From Streptomyces broussonetiae (GTDB lineage: Bacteria; Actinomycetota; Actinomycetes; Streptomycetales; Streptomycetaceae), in NCBI RefSeq assembly GCF_009796285.1, contig NZ_CP047020.1, positions 6,138,001-6,202,000 on the forward strand: a stretch of 64,000 nt of DNA. The letters are read 5' to 3'. Both the position numbers and the translations under genes were made by a program. Under the pieces are notes generated by a model that saw only the letters and a list, made by a program, of their open reading frames with translations, made no database searches and was not told where the DNA came from. Positions 1 to 8,201 of this stretch are shown here, in pieces. Position 1 is the first letter of the stretch, and each line of letters starts with the position of its first letter.

Positions 1-73
1 CAAGGACGTCAAGAACATCGTCATCAGCGACTGGACCGGCGTCCTCGACATCTCCCAGGTCGCGGTGAAGTAG
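1..73 (+). CDS. C-terminal tail of an upstream gene, probably the ABC substrate-binding protein
   Basis: Only the last 23 codons before a TAG at 71-73 are present (frame begins at base 2). They include the peptide SDWTGVLDISQVAVK. The next gene starts 4 nt later and encodes an oligopeptide-type ABC permease, so the usual operon order suggests this is the end of the family 5 extracellular solute-binding lipoprotein. The fragment itself carries no diagnostic motif; the call is inferred from context. Confidence 0.5.
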   Translation, partial: KDVKNIVISDWTGVLDISQVAVK

Positions 74-77
74 CGCC

Positions 78-1157
78 GTGAGCGAGGCACTTGTCACCGT
101 CGAGACCGCCGGGACGGAAGCGCCCGTCCCGGCGGCCTCGGGGACCCGTCAGTTCTGGCGGCGGCTGCGAGCGCAGCGTGCCGCCCTGGTCGCGGCGGCC
201 GTCGTCGCGCTGCTCGTCCTGGTCGCGCTCGCCGCGCCGCTGCTCACCGCCCTGGAGGGCCAGGACCCCACCACGTACCACCCGTCCCTGGTCGACTCCG
301 CGCGCGGAGGCGTGCCCATCGGCTCCTTCGGCGGCATCAGCGCCGACCACTGGCTGGGCGTCGAACCGCAGACCGGACGTGACATGTTCGCCCGGCTCGT
401 CTACGGGGCTCAGGTGTCCCTGGGCGTCGCGCTGGCCGCCACGGTGCTGCAGGTCGTCCTCGGCGTCGCCATGGGCGTGGCCTCCGGCCTCGGCAACCGC
501 TGGGTCGACCAGGTCCTGAGCCGCATCACCGACATCTTCGTCTCGATGCCGTTGATGATCATGGCGCTTGCGCTGCTCGCCGTCGTCCCGAGCGGCTTCC
601 CGCGGCCCGTCCTCGTCGCGCTGATCATCGCCCTGGTCGCCGGCTGGAGCACGACGGCGAAGATGGTGCGGGCCCAGACCCTCACCCTCAAGAACCTCGA
701 CTACGTCGCCGCCTCCCGGCTCAGTGGCTGGAGCACCTGGCGCACCGCCGTACGCGAACTCCTTCCGGGCCTGGCCGCGCCCGTCATCACGTACTCCGCG
801 CTGCTGATCCCCTCGAACATCAGCGCCGAGGCGGCCCTGTCCTTCCTCGGCGTCGGCGTGAAGCCCCCGACGCCCTCCTGGGGACAGATGCTCACCTCCG
901 CCGACGTCTGGTACCAGGCGGCCCCGCAGTACCTGCTGCTGCCCGCCGCCGCCCTGTTCGTGACCGTGTTCGCGCTGACCGTCCTCGGCGACGGCGTCCG
1001 CGTGGCCCTCGACCCGCGCGCGGCCTCGCGCCTGCGCATCGGCACCGGGCGCAGGCTCGAGGCCCGCGCGGACAAGGGCGTGCCGGCAACGGACAAGGCG
1101 GACGCGGTCGCAATGCAGAACGACGCAGTTGCAGGGAAGAAGGAGGACCGGGCATGA
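78..1157 (+). CDS. ABC transporter permease, DppC/OppC type
   Basis: A 359-aa inner-membrane permease for uptake of peptides or a similar solute. A basic cytoplasmic N-terminus is followed by a first TM helix at about residues 35-57, an extracytoplasmic segment with the typical HWLGVEPQTGRDMFARLVYGA stretch, and five more TM helices. The cytoplasmic EAA loop that docks on the ATPase is visible as YVAASRLSGWSTWRTAVREL. The GTG start at 78 lies 4 nt after the upstream stop and the stop overlaps the next start (ATGA). The C-terminal tail of about 40 residues is charged and looks disordered. Here the C-type permease precedes the B-type, the reverse of the common dppBC order. The substrate cannot be read from the sequence. 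Confidence 0.9.
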   Translation: MSEALVTVETAGTEAPVPAASGTRQFWRRLRAQRAALVAAAVVALLVLVALAAPLLTALEGQDPTTYHPSLVDSARGGVPIGSFGGISADHWLGVEPQTGRDMFARLVYGAQVSLGVALAATVLQVVLGVAMGVASGLGNRWVDQVLSRITDIFVSMPLMIMALALLAVVPSGFPRPVLVALIIALVAGWSTTAKMVRAQTLTLKNLDYVAASRLSGWSTWRTAVRELLPGLAAPVITYSALLIPSNISAEAALSFLGVGVKPPTPSWGQMLTSADVWYQAAPQYLLLPAAALFVTVFALTVLGDGVRVALDPRAASRLRIGTGRRLEARADKGVPATDKADAVAMQNDAVAGKKEDRA

Positions 1158-2152
1158 GCGGCCTCACCGGCTTCGTCCTGCGCCGTGTCATCGGCGCCGC
1201 GGTCACCCTGTTCGCGCTCTCGGTGATCATCTACGTCGTGTTCTACGTCACCCCCGGCAACGTCGCCCAGATCACCTGCGGCCCGCGCTGCTCCCCGGAA
1301 CAGGTCCACCAGGTCGCCCAGCAGCTGCACCTCGACGACCCGCTGTACGTGCGCTACTGGCATTTCCTGCAGGGCATCCTCGCCGGCCAGGACTTCTCGA
1401 CCGGCACCGGCGTCGAGCACTGCTCGGCGCCCTGCCTCGGGGAGTCGTACCAGAGCGACCAGCAGGTCACGGACATCATCCTGACCAGGCTTCCGGTGAG
1501 CTTCTCGCTGGTGCTCGGCGCGATGGTGATCTGGCTGGTGCTCGGCGTCGGCACCGGTGTGCTGTCCGCGTGGCGGCGCGGCCGGTTCAGCGAGCGGGTA
1601 CTCACCGCGATCACCCTCGCGGGCACGGCCACGCCGGTCTTCGTCATCGGCCTGGTGCTGATGATCGTCGTCTGCGGCGAGCTGCAGCTGCTGCCCTTCC
1701 CGGAGTACGTGAACTTCACCGACGACCCCCAGCAGTGGGCGTGGAACCTGCTGCTTCCCTGGCTCTCCCTCGCCCTCATCGAGGCGGCGAGCTTCGCCCG
1801 GCTCACCCGGGCGTCGATGCTGGAGACCCTCGCCGAGGACCACATCCGCACCTTCCGCGCGTACGGCGTCGGCGAGCGCGCGGTGATCGTCCGGCACGCG
1901 CTGCGCGGCGCGACCGCGTCCGTCATCGCACTCAACGCCGTCACCTTCGGCTCGGCCGTCGGCGGCGCCGTCCTCACCGAGACCCTCTTCGGGCTGCCCG
2001 GCGTGGGCCAGGAGCTGGTCCACGCGGTGAAGGTCGTGGACCTGCCGGTGGTCGTCGGCATGGTCCTGGTCATCGGCTTCTTCGTGGTCCTCGCCAACGC
2101 CGTCGCGGACGTGCTGTACGCGGTGGCCGACCGACGGGTGGTGCTCGCATGA
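1154..2152 (+). CDS. ABC transporter permease, DppB/OppB type
   Basis: A 332-aa partner permease. The N-terminal helix (FVLRRVIGAAVTLFALSVII) is followed by a long extracytoplasmic loop and five further TM helices, ending with the conserved GLPGVGQELVHAVKVVDLPVV region; the EAA loop is near HIRTFRAYGVGERAVIVRHAL. The start overlaps the previous stop as ATGA and the stop overlaps the ATG of the ATPase gene, so the three genes are translationally coupled. Two cysteine pairs (CGPRC and CSAPC) sit in the large external loop, which is unusual for the family and could form disulfides outside the membrane. Confidence 0.9.
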   Translation: MSGLTGFVLRRVIGAAVTLFALSVIIYVVFYVTPGNVAQITCGPRCSPEQVHQVAQQLHLDDPLYVRYWHFLQGILAGQDFSTGTGVEHCSAPCLGESYQSDQQVTDIILTRLPVSFSLVLGAMVIWLVLGVGTGVLSAWRRGRFSERVLTAITLAGTATPVFVIGLVLMIVVCGELQLLPFPEYVNFTDDPQQWAWNLLLPWLSLALIEAASFARLTRASMLETLAEDHIRTFRAYGVGERAVIVRHALRGATASVIALNAVTFGSAVGGAVLTETLFGLPGVGQELVHAVKVVDLPVVVGMVLVIGFFVVLANAVADVLYAVADRRVVLA

Positions 2153-3741
2153 GCCTGGTGGAAGTGACGGACCTGACCGTCGAGTTCGGCTCCCTGCGGG
2201 CCGTGGACGGGCTGTCCTTCAGCCTGGCGAAGGGCGCCGCCCTCGCCCTCGTCGGCGAGTCCGGTTCCGGCAAGTCCACGGTCGCGGGCGCCCTGCTGGG
2301 CCTGCACCGGGGCACCGGGGCGCGGGTCGCCGGCGCGGTCCATGTGGCCGGTACCGACGTCCAGGACGCCTCCGACGAGGAACTGCGCCGGCTGCGCGGT
2401 GCCAAGGCCGCCATGGTCTTCCAGGACCCGCTGTCCTCGCTCGACCCGTACTACGCGATCGGCGACCAGATCGCCGAGGTCTATCGCGTGCACACGCGCG
2501 TGACGCGTCGTACCGCACGCGCGCGTGCGGTGGAGGCGCTGGACAGAGTGGGAATTCCGGACGCGGTACGGCGCTCCCGGTCCCGGCCGCACGAGTTCAG
2601 CGGTGGCATGCGCCAGCGCGCCCTGATCGCCATGGCCCTCGCCTGCGAGCCGGACCTGCTGATCGCCGACGAGCCGACCACCGCCCTCGACGTCACCGTC
2701 CAGGCCCAGATCCTCGATCTGCTGCACACACTGCGCGAGGAGACGGGCATGGGCCTGCTGCTCGTCACCCACGACGTGGGCGTCGCCGCCGAGAGCGTGG
2801 ACGACATCCTCGTCATGCGGCACGGCAGGGCCGTCGAGCGCGGCCCTGTCGGCACCGTCCTCGCCGCGCCCGCCCAGACGTACACCCGCGAACTCCTCGA
2901 CGCCGTCCCGCGCGTGGACACCCGCCGCACCGGCTCCGGGGCCACCGGCGAGATCGTGCTGGAAGCCACCGGGGTGCGGCGCGAGTTCGGGCGCGGCAGG
3001 CAGGCGTTCGCGGCCGTGGACGACGTCTCGCTGACCGTCCGCCGCGGCGAGACCCTCGGCGTCGTCGGGGAGAGCGGCAGCGGCAAGACCACGCTCGGCC
3101 GGATGCTCGTCGGTCTGCTCGAGCCGACGGCCGGCGCGATCCGTTACGAGGGCCGCGCACACACCACGGTGAACCCGGCCGTCCAGATGGTCTTCCAGGA
3201 CCCGGTCTCCTCGCTCAACCCCCGTCGTAGCGTGGGCGAGTCCGTCGCCGACCCGCTGCGCGCGCGTGGAGACCGGGACGAGGAGCGCATCCGGGGGCGT
3301 GTGGCGGAACTGCTGGAGCGCGTGGGGCTCGAAAGGGCGCACTACGACCGCTACCCGCACGAGTTCAGCGGCGGCCAGCGCCAGCGCATCGGCATCGCCC
3401 GGGCGCTCGCCGCCGAGCCGCGCGTCATCGTCTGCGACGAGCCCGTCTCCGCGCTCGACGTCACCACACAGGCCCAGGTGGTCGGCCTGCTCGGCGAGTT
3501 GCAGCGGGAACTAGGCCTCGCGCTGGTCTTCATCGCGCACGACCTCGCCGTCGTACGGCAGGTCAGCGACCGGGTCGCGGTGATGCACCGCGGCCGGGTC
3601 GTCGAGTACGGGCAGGCCGACGAGGTGTACGACAGCCCGCGCGAGCCGTACACCCAGCAGCTCCTGGCCGCCGTACCCGCGCTCGATCCGGAGCTGGCGG
3701 CCCAGCGGCGCGCGGCCCGGCGCGAACCTGCCGCGGCGTGA
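2149..3741 (+). CDS. Fused double ATP-binding protein of the peptide-type ABC transporter (DppD-DppF fusion)
   Basis: A 530-aa cytoplasmic ATPase joining the two nucleotide-binding domains that are often separate. Domain 1 has Walker A GESGSGKST near residue 38, signature SGGMRQR, and Walker B LLIADEPTTALD; domain 2 repeats the set with GESGSGKTT, SGGQRQR and VIVCDEPVSALD. Each domain ends with the oligopeptide-type element (YTRELLDAVP and YTQQLLAAVP). ATG 2149 overlaps the permease stop (ATGA) and opens directly on the ABC fold; the frame stays open upstream only as an overlap with the permease gene. It energises the permeases encoded just upstream. Confidence 0.93.
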   Translation: MSLVEVTDLTVEFGSLRAVDGLSFSLAKGAALALVGESGSGKSTVAGALLGLHRGTGARVAGAVHVAGTDVQDASDEELRRLRGAKAAMVFQDPLSSLDPYYAIGDQIAEVYRVHTRVTRRTARARAVEALDRVGIPDAVRRSRSRPHEFSGGMRQRALIAMALACEPDLLIADEPTTALDVTVQAQILDLLHTLREETGMGLLLVTHDVGVAAESVDDILVMRHGRAVERGPVGTVLAAPAQTYTRELLDAVPRVDTRRTGSGATGEIVLEATGVRREFGRGRQAFAAVDDVSLTVRRGETLGVVGESGSGKTTLGRMLVGLLEPTAGAIRYEGRAHTTVNPAVQMVFQDPVSSLNPRRSVGESVADPLRARGDRDEERIRGRVAELLERVGLERAHYDRYPHEFSGGQRQRIGIARALAAEPRVIVCDEPVSALDVTTQAQVVGLLGELQRELGLALVFIAHDLAVVRQVSDRVAVMHRGRVVEYGQADEVYDSPREPYTQQLLAAVPALDPELAAQRRAARREPAAA

Positions 3742-3780
3742 CGCGGTCGGGGAGCGGCGTGACACGGTCGGGCAGCGGGG
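3738..3780 (+). repeat. Imperfect 21-bp direct repeat at the end of the ABC operon
   Basis: Two copies of a unit starting GTGACRCGGTCGGGSAGCGG lie head to tail from the last codons of the ATPase gene into the intergenic space. It may be a local duplication; no function is evident. Confidence 0.4.
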
Positions 3781-3791
3781 TGGGCCTGGCG

Positions 3792-3831
3792 TAACGTTTC
3801 GCGCATGAGCGATGACGCTCTGAACTCATAG
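3792..3831 (+). other. Leaderless-type promoter and 8-codon mini-ORF upstream of the glycosyltransferase gene
   Basis: A TAACGT box at 3792-3797 lies 7 nt before an ATG at 3805, the spacing seen at leaderless Streptomyces genes. The ORF reads MSDDALNS and stops at 3829-3831. It could be a leader peptide, or the -10 box may simply start a transcript for the downstream operon. Seen in the sequence; function inferred. Confidence 0.3.
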
Positions 3832-3881
3832 CGCGACGGAACGCGACCTGCACGCGAAAGTTACGACCGTTCACCCCTTTT

Positions 3882-3915
3882 GGTGGCGCGATGGACAACC
3901 GTCCGTCGCGCCACC
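3882..3915 (+). promoter_or_regulatory. 15-bp stem with tetraloop in the leader of the glycosyltransferase operon
   Basis: GGTGGCGCGA at 3882-3891 pairs with TCGCGCCACC at 3906-3915. The stem continues through a T-G wobble and GGAC/GTCC to a 4-nt AACC loop. It follows a pyrimidine run (3871-3881). There is no T-tract after it, so it may be a leader structure or a terminator of the ABC operon. Confidence 0.5.
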
Positions 3916-3944
3916 GCCTTGTCCGCTTACGTTCGTCCCGCTGC

Positions 3945-3968
3945 GAGCCGCCGGGACAACGGCGGCTC
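3945..3968 (+). promoter_or_regulatory. Second leader hairpin directly before the glycosyltransferase ribosome binding region
   Basis: GAGCCGCCG at 3945-3953 and CGGCGGCTC at 3960-3968 form a perfect 9-bp stem with loop GGACAA. It ends 27 nt before the GTG at 3996 and close to the purine-rich stretch 3972-3989, so it could influence ribosome access. Confidence 0.45.
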
Positions 3969-3995
3969 CCCAGAAGGGAGATCGGGGGTGCACAC

Positions 3996-5741
3996 GTGCG
4001 CATCGGACTGCTTACGGAGGGTGGCTACCCGTATGTGAGCGGTGACGCCGGACTCTGGTGCGACCGGCTCGTGCGCGGGCTCGAGCAGCACGAGTTCGAC
4101 ATCTACGCGCTCAGCCGCAGCCGGCGCCAGGAGGACGAGGGCTGGGTCCAGCTCCCGCCCCAGGTGAGCCGTGTGCGTACGGCGCCGCTGTGGACGGCCG
4201 ACGACGGGGCCGCATACGGGTGGCGCGCGCGACGGCGCTTCACCGAGTGCTACGGGGAACTGGTCGCGACGGTGTGCGCCGGAGCCGCTCCGGAAGCCGG
4301 CGGCGCGCGCGAGGGCGCGTCGGCGGACGCCTCGGGAGAGGGGGCCGGCGGTGGGTCCGCCGATCTGGCGGACCGTTTCGGCAGCGCGCTGTACGGACTC
4401 GCCGAACTTGCCCGCGAAAAGGCCGGACTCGTCGGTGCCCTGCGCTCGGACGCCGCCGTGCGCACCCTGGAACGAGCCTGCCGCGCCCCCGGCGCGCTGC
4501 GCACGGCACGCGAGGCGCGCGTCCCCGACCTGCTCGCCGTCACCGCACACCTCGAACGCGCCCTGCGGCCCCTGTCCCTCGACTGGTACGGCGACGACGG
4601 CCTCGGCGCGGCCGACCTCTGCCACGCCACCGCGGGCGGCCCTGCCGCCCTGCCCGGGCTGCTCGCCCGGCACTTGTGCGGCGTACCGCTGCTCGTCACC
4701 GAGTACGGCGTGCCACTGCGCTCGCACTACCTGGGCCTCGGCCCCGACGCCGCCGCCCCCGCCGTACGCGCGCTCCTCGGCGCCTTCCACGGCCGGCTCG
4801 CCGCCGAGGTCTACCGGCGCGCCGAGATCCTCACACCCGGCAACGCGCACGCCCGCCGCTGGCAGGAACGGTGCGGCGCCGACCGGGCCAGGATCCGCAC
4901 GGTCTACCCGGGCATGGACGCCACCCGCTTCGCCGAGGTCGGTGAGTCCCCCGACCGCGCCGACCCCGACACCCTGGTGTGGGTCGGGCGCGTCGAACCC
5001 GCCAAGGACCTGATCTCGCTGCTGCACGCCTTTGCGGAGGTCCGCAAGGAGGAGCCCAAGGCGCGCCTCAGGATCGTCGGCGCGCCCTTAGGTCCCGAGG
5101 GCGCTGTCTACCTCGGTCACTGCCGGGCGCTCGCCGCGCAGCTCTTCCCGGACGAGGCGGACGGCGCGCACGCCGTCGGCGACAACCCGGTCTCCTTCGA
5201 GGAGATCGGCGGACCCGAGGCCCCGACGCTGCCCGATGCGTACGCCACCGGAGCGGTCGTCGTGCTGTCCAGCGTGGTGGAGGGTTTCCCCATCGGCCTC
5301 GCCGAGGCCATGCTCTGCGGCCGGGCCACGGTGTCCACGGACGTCGGCGCGGTGGTGGAGGTCATCGGCGGCACCGGGCTCGTCGTGCCCCCGCGCAATC
5401 CACGGGCGCTCGCCGAGGCGTGCGTGGCACTGCTGCGCGACCCCGAGCGCCGTGAGCGCCTCGGCGCCGCCGCGCGCGCCCGCGCTCTCGAACTGTTCAC
5501 CGTCGAGCAGAACGTCACGGCATTTCACGGCATTTACCTGCAGATCGTTTCGCACTGCCCGGTCCGCCGGGTCGTGCTCGACGAGACCGGTGAACCGCTG
5601 CCGTTCGCCGCCCCCGCCGAGTCCCGCGTCCCCGGCCGCTGGACCGGGCCCGCGGCCCGCGTTCTGCCCCGGACCGCCCCCGGCTGGGCCACGACCGCAC
5701 CGGTCCGCGCGACACCACTGGCGGCTGCGGAGGGGGCGTGA
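3996..5741 (+). CDS. PelF-like glycosyltransferase (DUF3492 + GT4 family)
   Basis: A 581-aa cytoplasmic retaining glycosyltransferase. The N-terminus (VRIGLLTEGGYPYVSGDAGLW) matches the DUF3492 start of PelF-type GT4 enzymes. The C-terminal half has the GT-B nucleotide-sugar domain: WVGRVEPAKDL, a SSVVEGFPIGLAE element giving the EX7E pair, and the STDVGAVVEVIGG loop. GTG 3996 is chosen because homologues begin at this motif and a GGGGG run lies 6 nt upstream; the frame is open further up. In known Pel systems PelF polymerises N-acetylgalactosamine-rich polysaccharide from UDP-sugar. The stop overlaps the next start. The substrate here is inferred from family and neighbours, not shown. Confidence 0.82.
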   Translation: MRIGLLTEGGYPYVSGDAGLWCDRLVRGLEQHEFDIYALSRSRRQEDEGWVQLPPQVSRVRTAPLWTADDGAAYGWRARRRFTECYGELVATVCAGAAPEAGGAREGASADASGEGAGGGSADLADRFGSALYGLAELAREKAGLVGALRSDAAVRTLERACRAPGALRTAREARVPDLLAVTAHLERALRPLSLDWYGDDGLGAADLCHATAGGPAALPGLLARHLCGVPLLVTEYGVPLRSHYLGLGPDAAAPAVRALLGAFHGRLAAEVYRRAEILTPGNAHARRWQERCGADRARIRTVYPGMDATRFAEVGESPDRADPDTLVWVGRVEPAKDLISLLHAFAEVRKEEPKARLRIVGAPLGPEGAVYLGHCRALAAQLFPDEADGAHAVGDNPVSFEEIGGPEAPTLPDAYATGAVVVLSSVVEGFPIGLAEAMLCGRATVSTDVGAVVEVIGGTGLVVPPRNPRALAEACVALLRDPERRERLGAAARARALELFTVEQNVTAFHGIYLQIVSHCPVRRVVLDETGEPLPFAAPAESRVPGRWTGPAARVLPRTAPGWATTAPVRATPLAAAEGA

Positions 5742-7063
5742 TGGGCGTACAGGACGACGACCGCGGAAGCGAGGGCGGGCTCGGCAGATCCGACCGTCCC
5801 GCAATGCCCAGCGGCGCCGAACCGTGGGACGCACGGCCGGGGGAGTGGTTCGGGGCAAGGGAGCCACAAGCATCCGCGAGGACCGTGCCGGAGGTTCCCG
5901 GGCACTGTGCGTCGCCGACCGGCGCAAGCGTCCCCGGTCCGACGGCGCGCACCGCGCCCCGACGCGGTGCCGCCGACCCCGTGAAGGCCCTGCTGCACCG
6001 GCACCGTGAGCTGTGCGAGCAGGCGGTGGATCCGTTGGAGATCGCCGCCGGGCTGGAGGCGCACGGCATCACCGACCGGGCCGCGGCCCGGTTCCGGCAT
6101 CGCGATGTCTTCTCGCTGGCCGAGGAGTTGTACGCGCGCGTGCCGCGCAGCGGTGGTGAGGGGCGTCCCGAGCCCGACCCCCTGCCCGTACCCCGCGTCC
6201 GGGCCGACTGGGCCCTGCTCGCCCTCCTGCCCGGTGCGCTCGGTGCGGCCACCGCGGCCGGACTGCGCCTCACCCACGGACACCTGCGTCTTCTCACCGC
6301 TCTCGGCGGCGTCCTCGCCCTTGCCCTCGCCGCCCGCGCGGTGCTGCGCCGCGGCCCGCTCGCGGGCCCGTCCCGCACGCGGGTGTGGCGCACAGGGACC
6401 GGCACGCGCGCGTGGACCCTCTGGCTGCTCGGCTACGCCCTCCTCGGCGACGGGCTCCTCGGGGCCGTCCTGACGGGCGGCCCCGACGCCCTGCCGACCG
6501 GCGCCCCGGACGGCCCCTGGCCCACGGCCCTCGCCCCCGCCCTGGCCCTCACCCTGGCCTGCACCCCGGCGGCCTGGTGCGCCCACCTGCTCAGCGCAGG
6601 TGCCCGCCGCAGGCTGGCGGGCAGCCGGGGGCTGGAGGACTTCACGTCCGCCGCCAAACCGCTGCTGTTCGGCACCTTCACCCTGTTCGTGGGCGCGCTC
6701 ACCGTACTGCTGTTGCTGTGCGGCAGGCTCCTGCACGAACCCGCGGCCTACCCGCAGGCCCTCACCCTGGGTGCCCTGCTCCTGCTCGCCCGTCTGCTCG
6801 TTGTACACCGCCACCGGCACGCGCCCGCTCTCGCGCTGAGCGCCGCGGCGGCGACGGAGGTGGCGGCCCTCGCCCTGCCGCTGGCCGGCCGGCTGCCCGG
6901 CTGCGCCTTTCTGGCGGCTCCCGTCCGGACCCTCGCGAACACCTGGGGCACGGCCGCCGTACCAGCCCTGGCCTGCGGCTGCGCGGCCCTGGCCCTGCTG
7001 GTCCACGCCGGCCGCGCCCTCACCCGGGCCTCGGCCCACGCGCCCACGGGAGCCCCCGAGTGA
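5738..7063 (+). CDS. Polytopic membrane protein of the glycosyltransferase operon
   Basis: A 441-aa protein of unknown function. Residues 1-80 are polar and disordered. A soluble segment follows (about 80-140, KALLHRHRELCEQAVDPLEI and RDVFSLAEELYARVP), then roughly nine or ten hydrophobic helices to the C-terminus. GTG 5738 overlaps the previous stop; ATG 5741 is an equally good start. In Pel loci a polytopic transporter (PelG) accompanies PelF; this protein is of similar size and in the right place, but I see no sequence motif proving homology, so PelG-like is only a positional guess. Confidence 0.7.
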   Translation: MMGVQDDDRGSEGGLGRSDRPAMPSGAEPWDARPGEWFGAREPQASARTVPEVPGHCASPTGASVPGPTARTAPRRGAADPVKALLHRHRELCEQAVDPLEIAAGLEAHGITDRAAARFRHRDVFSLAEELYARVPRSGGEGRPEPDPLPVPRVRADWALLALLPGALGAATAAGLRLTHGHLRLLTALGGVLALALAARAVLRRGPLAGPSRTRVWRTGTGTRAWTLWLLGYALLGDGLLGAVLTGGPDALPTGAPDGPWPTALAPALALTLACTPAAWCAHLLSAGARRRLAGSRGLEDFTSAAKPLLFGTFTLFVGALTVLLLLCGRLLHEPAAYPQALTLGALLLLARLLVVHRHRHAPALALSAAAATEVAALALPLAGRLPGCAFLAAPVRTLANTWGTAAVPALACGCAALALLVHAGRALTRASAHAPTGAPE

Positions 7064-7125
7064 ACCTTCCGCCCCCGGCCCGCCACCGCAGGCACCCGCG
7101 CCACCCCTCTGAAGGAGAACACCAG

Positions 7126-7245
7126 ATGACCACCTCCCGACCCGGAGCGTCCGGAGCCACCGGAACCGCCGGAGCGCCCGCAGCGACCGGAGCCCTTGCC
7201 ACGGCCGGCTCCGTCGGCGCGCACACCCCGGGAGCCGCACGATGA
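7126..7245 (+). CDS. Small 39-aa Ala/Gly/Thr-rich ORF, translationally coupled to the epimerase gene
   Basis: ATG 7126 is preceded by a strong ribosome binding site GAAGGAGAA at 7111-7119. The product (MTTSRPGASGATGTAGAPAA...) is low complexity without a signal peptide or TM helix. Its TGA overlaps the ATG of the next gene (ATGA). The good RBS and coupling argue that it is translated; it may act mainly to deliver ribosomes to the epimerase start, which has no strong RBS of its own. Confidence 0.5.
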   Translation: MTTSRPGASGATGTAGAPAATGALATAGSVGAHTPGAAR

Positions 7246-8201
7246 GGGTCCTGCTGATCGGAGCCAACGGATACATCGGCCGCTTCGTCGCCGACCGCCT
7301 GCTCGCCGACCCGGCCGTCCAGCTCACCGCGCTCGGCCGCGGCGACGACGCCGACGTCCGCTTCGACCTCGCCTCCGGCAGCCCGGGCGCACTCACCCGC
7401 TTCCTCGACGCGGTCCACCCCGGCGTCGTCGTCAACTGCGCCGGTGCCACCCGCGGCGGCGCCCGCGACCTCACCCGGCACAACACCGTCGCCGTCGCCA
7501 CCGTCTGCGAGGCCCTGCGCCGCAGCGGCTGCGGCGCCCGTCTCGTGCAGGTCGGCTGCGGCTCGGAGTACGGCCCCAGCCAGCCGGGCTCCTCCACGGC
7601 CGAGGACGCCGTGCCCCGCCCCGGCGGCCCGTACGGCGTCAGCAAGCTCGCCGCGACCGAACTGGTCCTCGGCTCGGGCCTGGACGCCGTCGTGCTGCGC
7701 GTCTTCTCCCCGGCCGGCCCCGGCACCCCGGCCGGCTCCCCGCTGGGCCGCCTCGCCGAGGCCATGCGCCGCGCCATGCAGTCCGGAGACGGCGAACTCA
7801 AACTCGGCGGGCTCGGCGTCCAGCGCGACTTCGTCGACGTACGCGACGTCGCCCGCGCCGTGCACGCCGCCTCGCTCTCCGCCGCGCAGGGCGTCATCAA
7901 CATCGGCTCCGGCCGCGCCGTACGACTCCGGGACGCCGCCGCCGTGCTGGCCCGGGTCGCCGGGTACGGCGGCGCGCTGCACGAACTCGACGCCCCGCCC
8001 GGCCCGCTGCGCAACGCCATCGGCCATCCCCGCACCGACTCCGACCACGTGGCCCCGGTCGCGTACCCGTACCCGGACGGCTGCGGCAGCTGGCAGCAGG
8101 CCGACGTGCGCACCGCGCGTGACCGGCTCGGCTGGCGGCCCCGCATCAATCTCGAAGAATCCCTGGCAGACATCTGGATGGAGGCGGCATGCCGCATCTG
8201 A
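7242..8201 (+). CDS. NAD-dependent epimerase/dehydratase (extended SDR family)
   Basis: A 319-aa cytoplasmic Rossmann-fold enzyme. The N-terminal nucleotide-binding motif GANGYIG is at residues 8-14, and the catalytic YxxxK is YGVSK after a serine-rich strand (VQVGCGSEYGPS). The later RDFVDVRDVARAV and INIGSGRAVRL stretches are typical of nucleotide-sugar epimerases and reductases. It starts on the ATGA overlap and its stop lies inside the next gene (13-bp overlap). Beside a PelF-like transferase a role in making a UDP-sugar such as UDP-GalNAc is plausible, but substrate specificity cannot be read from the sequence. Confidence 0.85.
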   Translation: MRVLLIGANGYIGRFVADRLLADPAVQLTALGRGDDADVRFDLASGSPGALTRFLDAVHPGVVVNCAGATRGGARDLTRHNTVAVATVCEALRRSGCGARLVQVGCGSEYGPSQPGSSTAEDAVPRPGGPYGVSKLAATELVLGSGLDAVVLRVFSPAGPGTPAGSPLGRLAEAMRRAMQSGDGELKLGGLGVQRDFVDVRDVARAVHAASLSAAQGVINIGSGRAVRLRDAAAVLARVAGYGGALHELDAPPGPLRNAIGHPRTDSDHVAPVAYPYPDGCGSWQQADVRTARDRLGWRPRINLEESLADIWMEAACRI

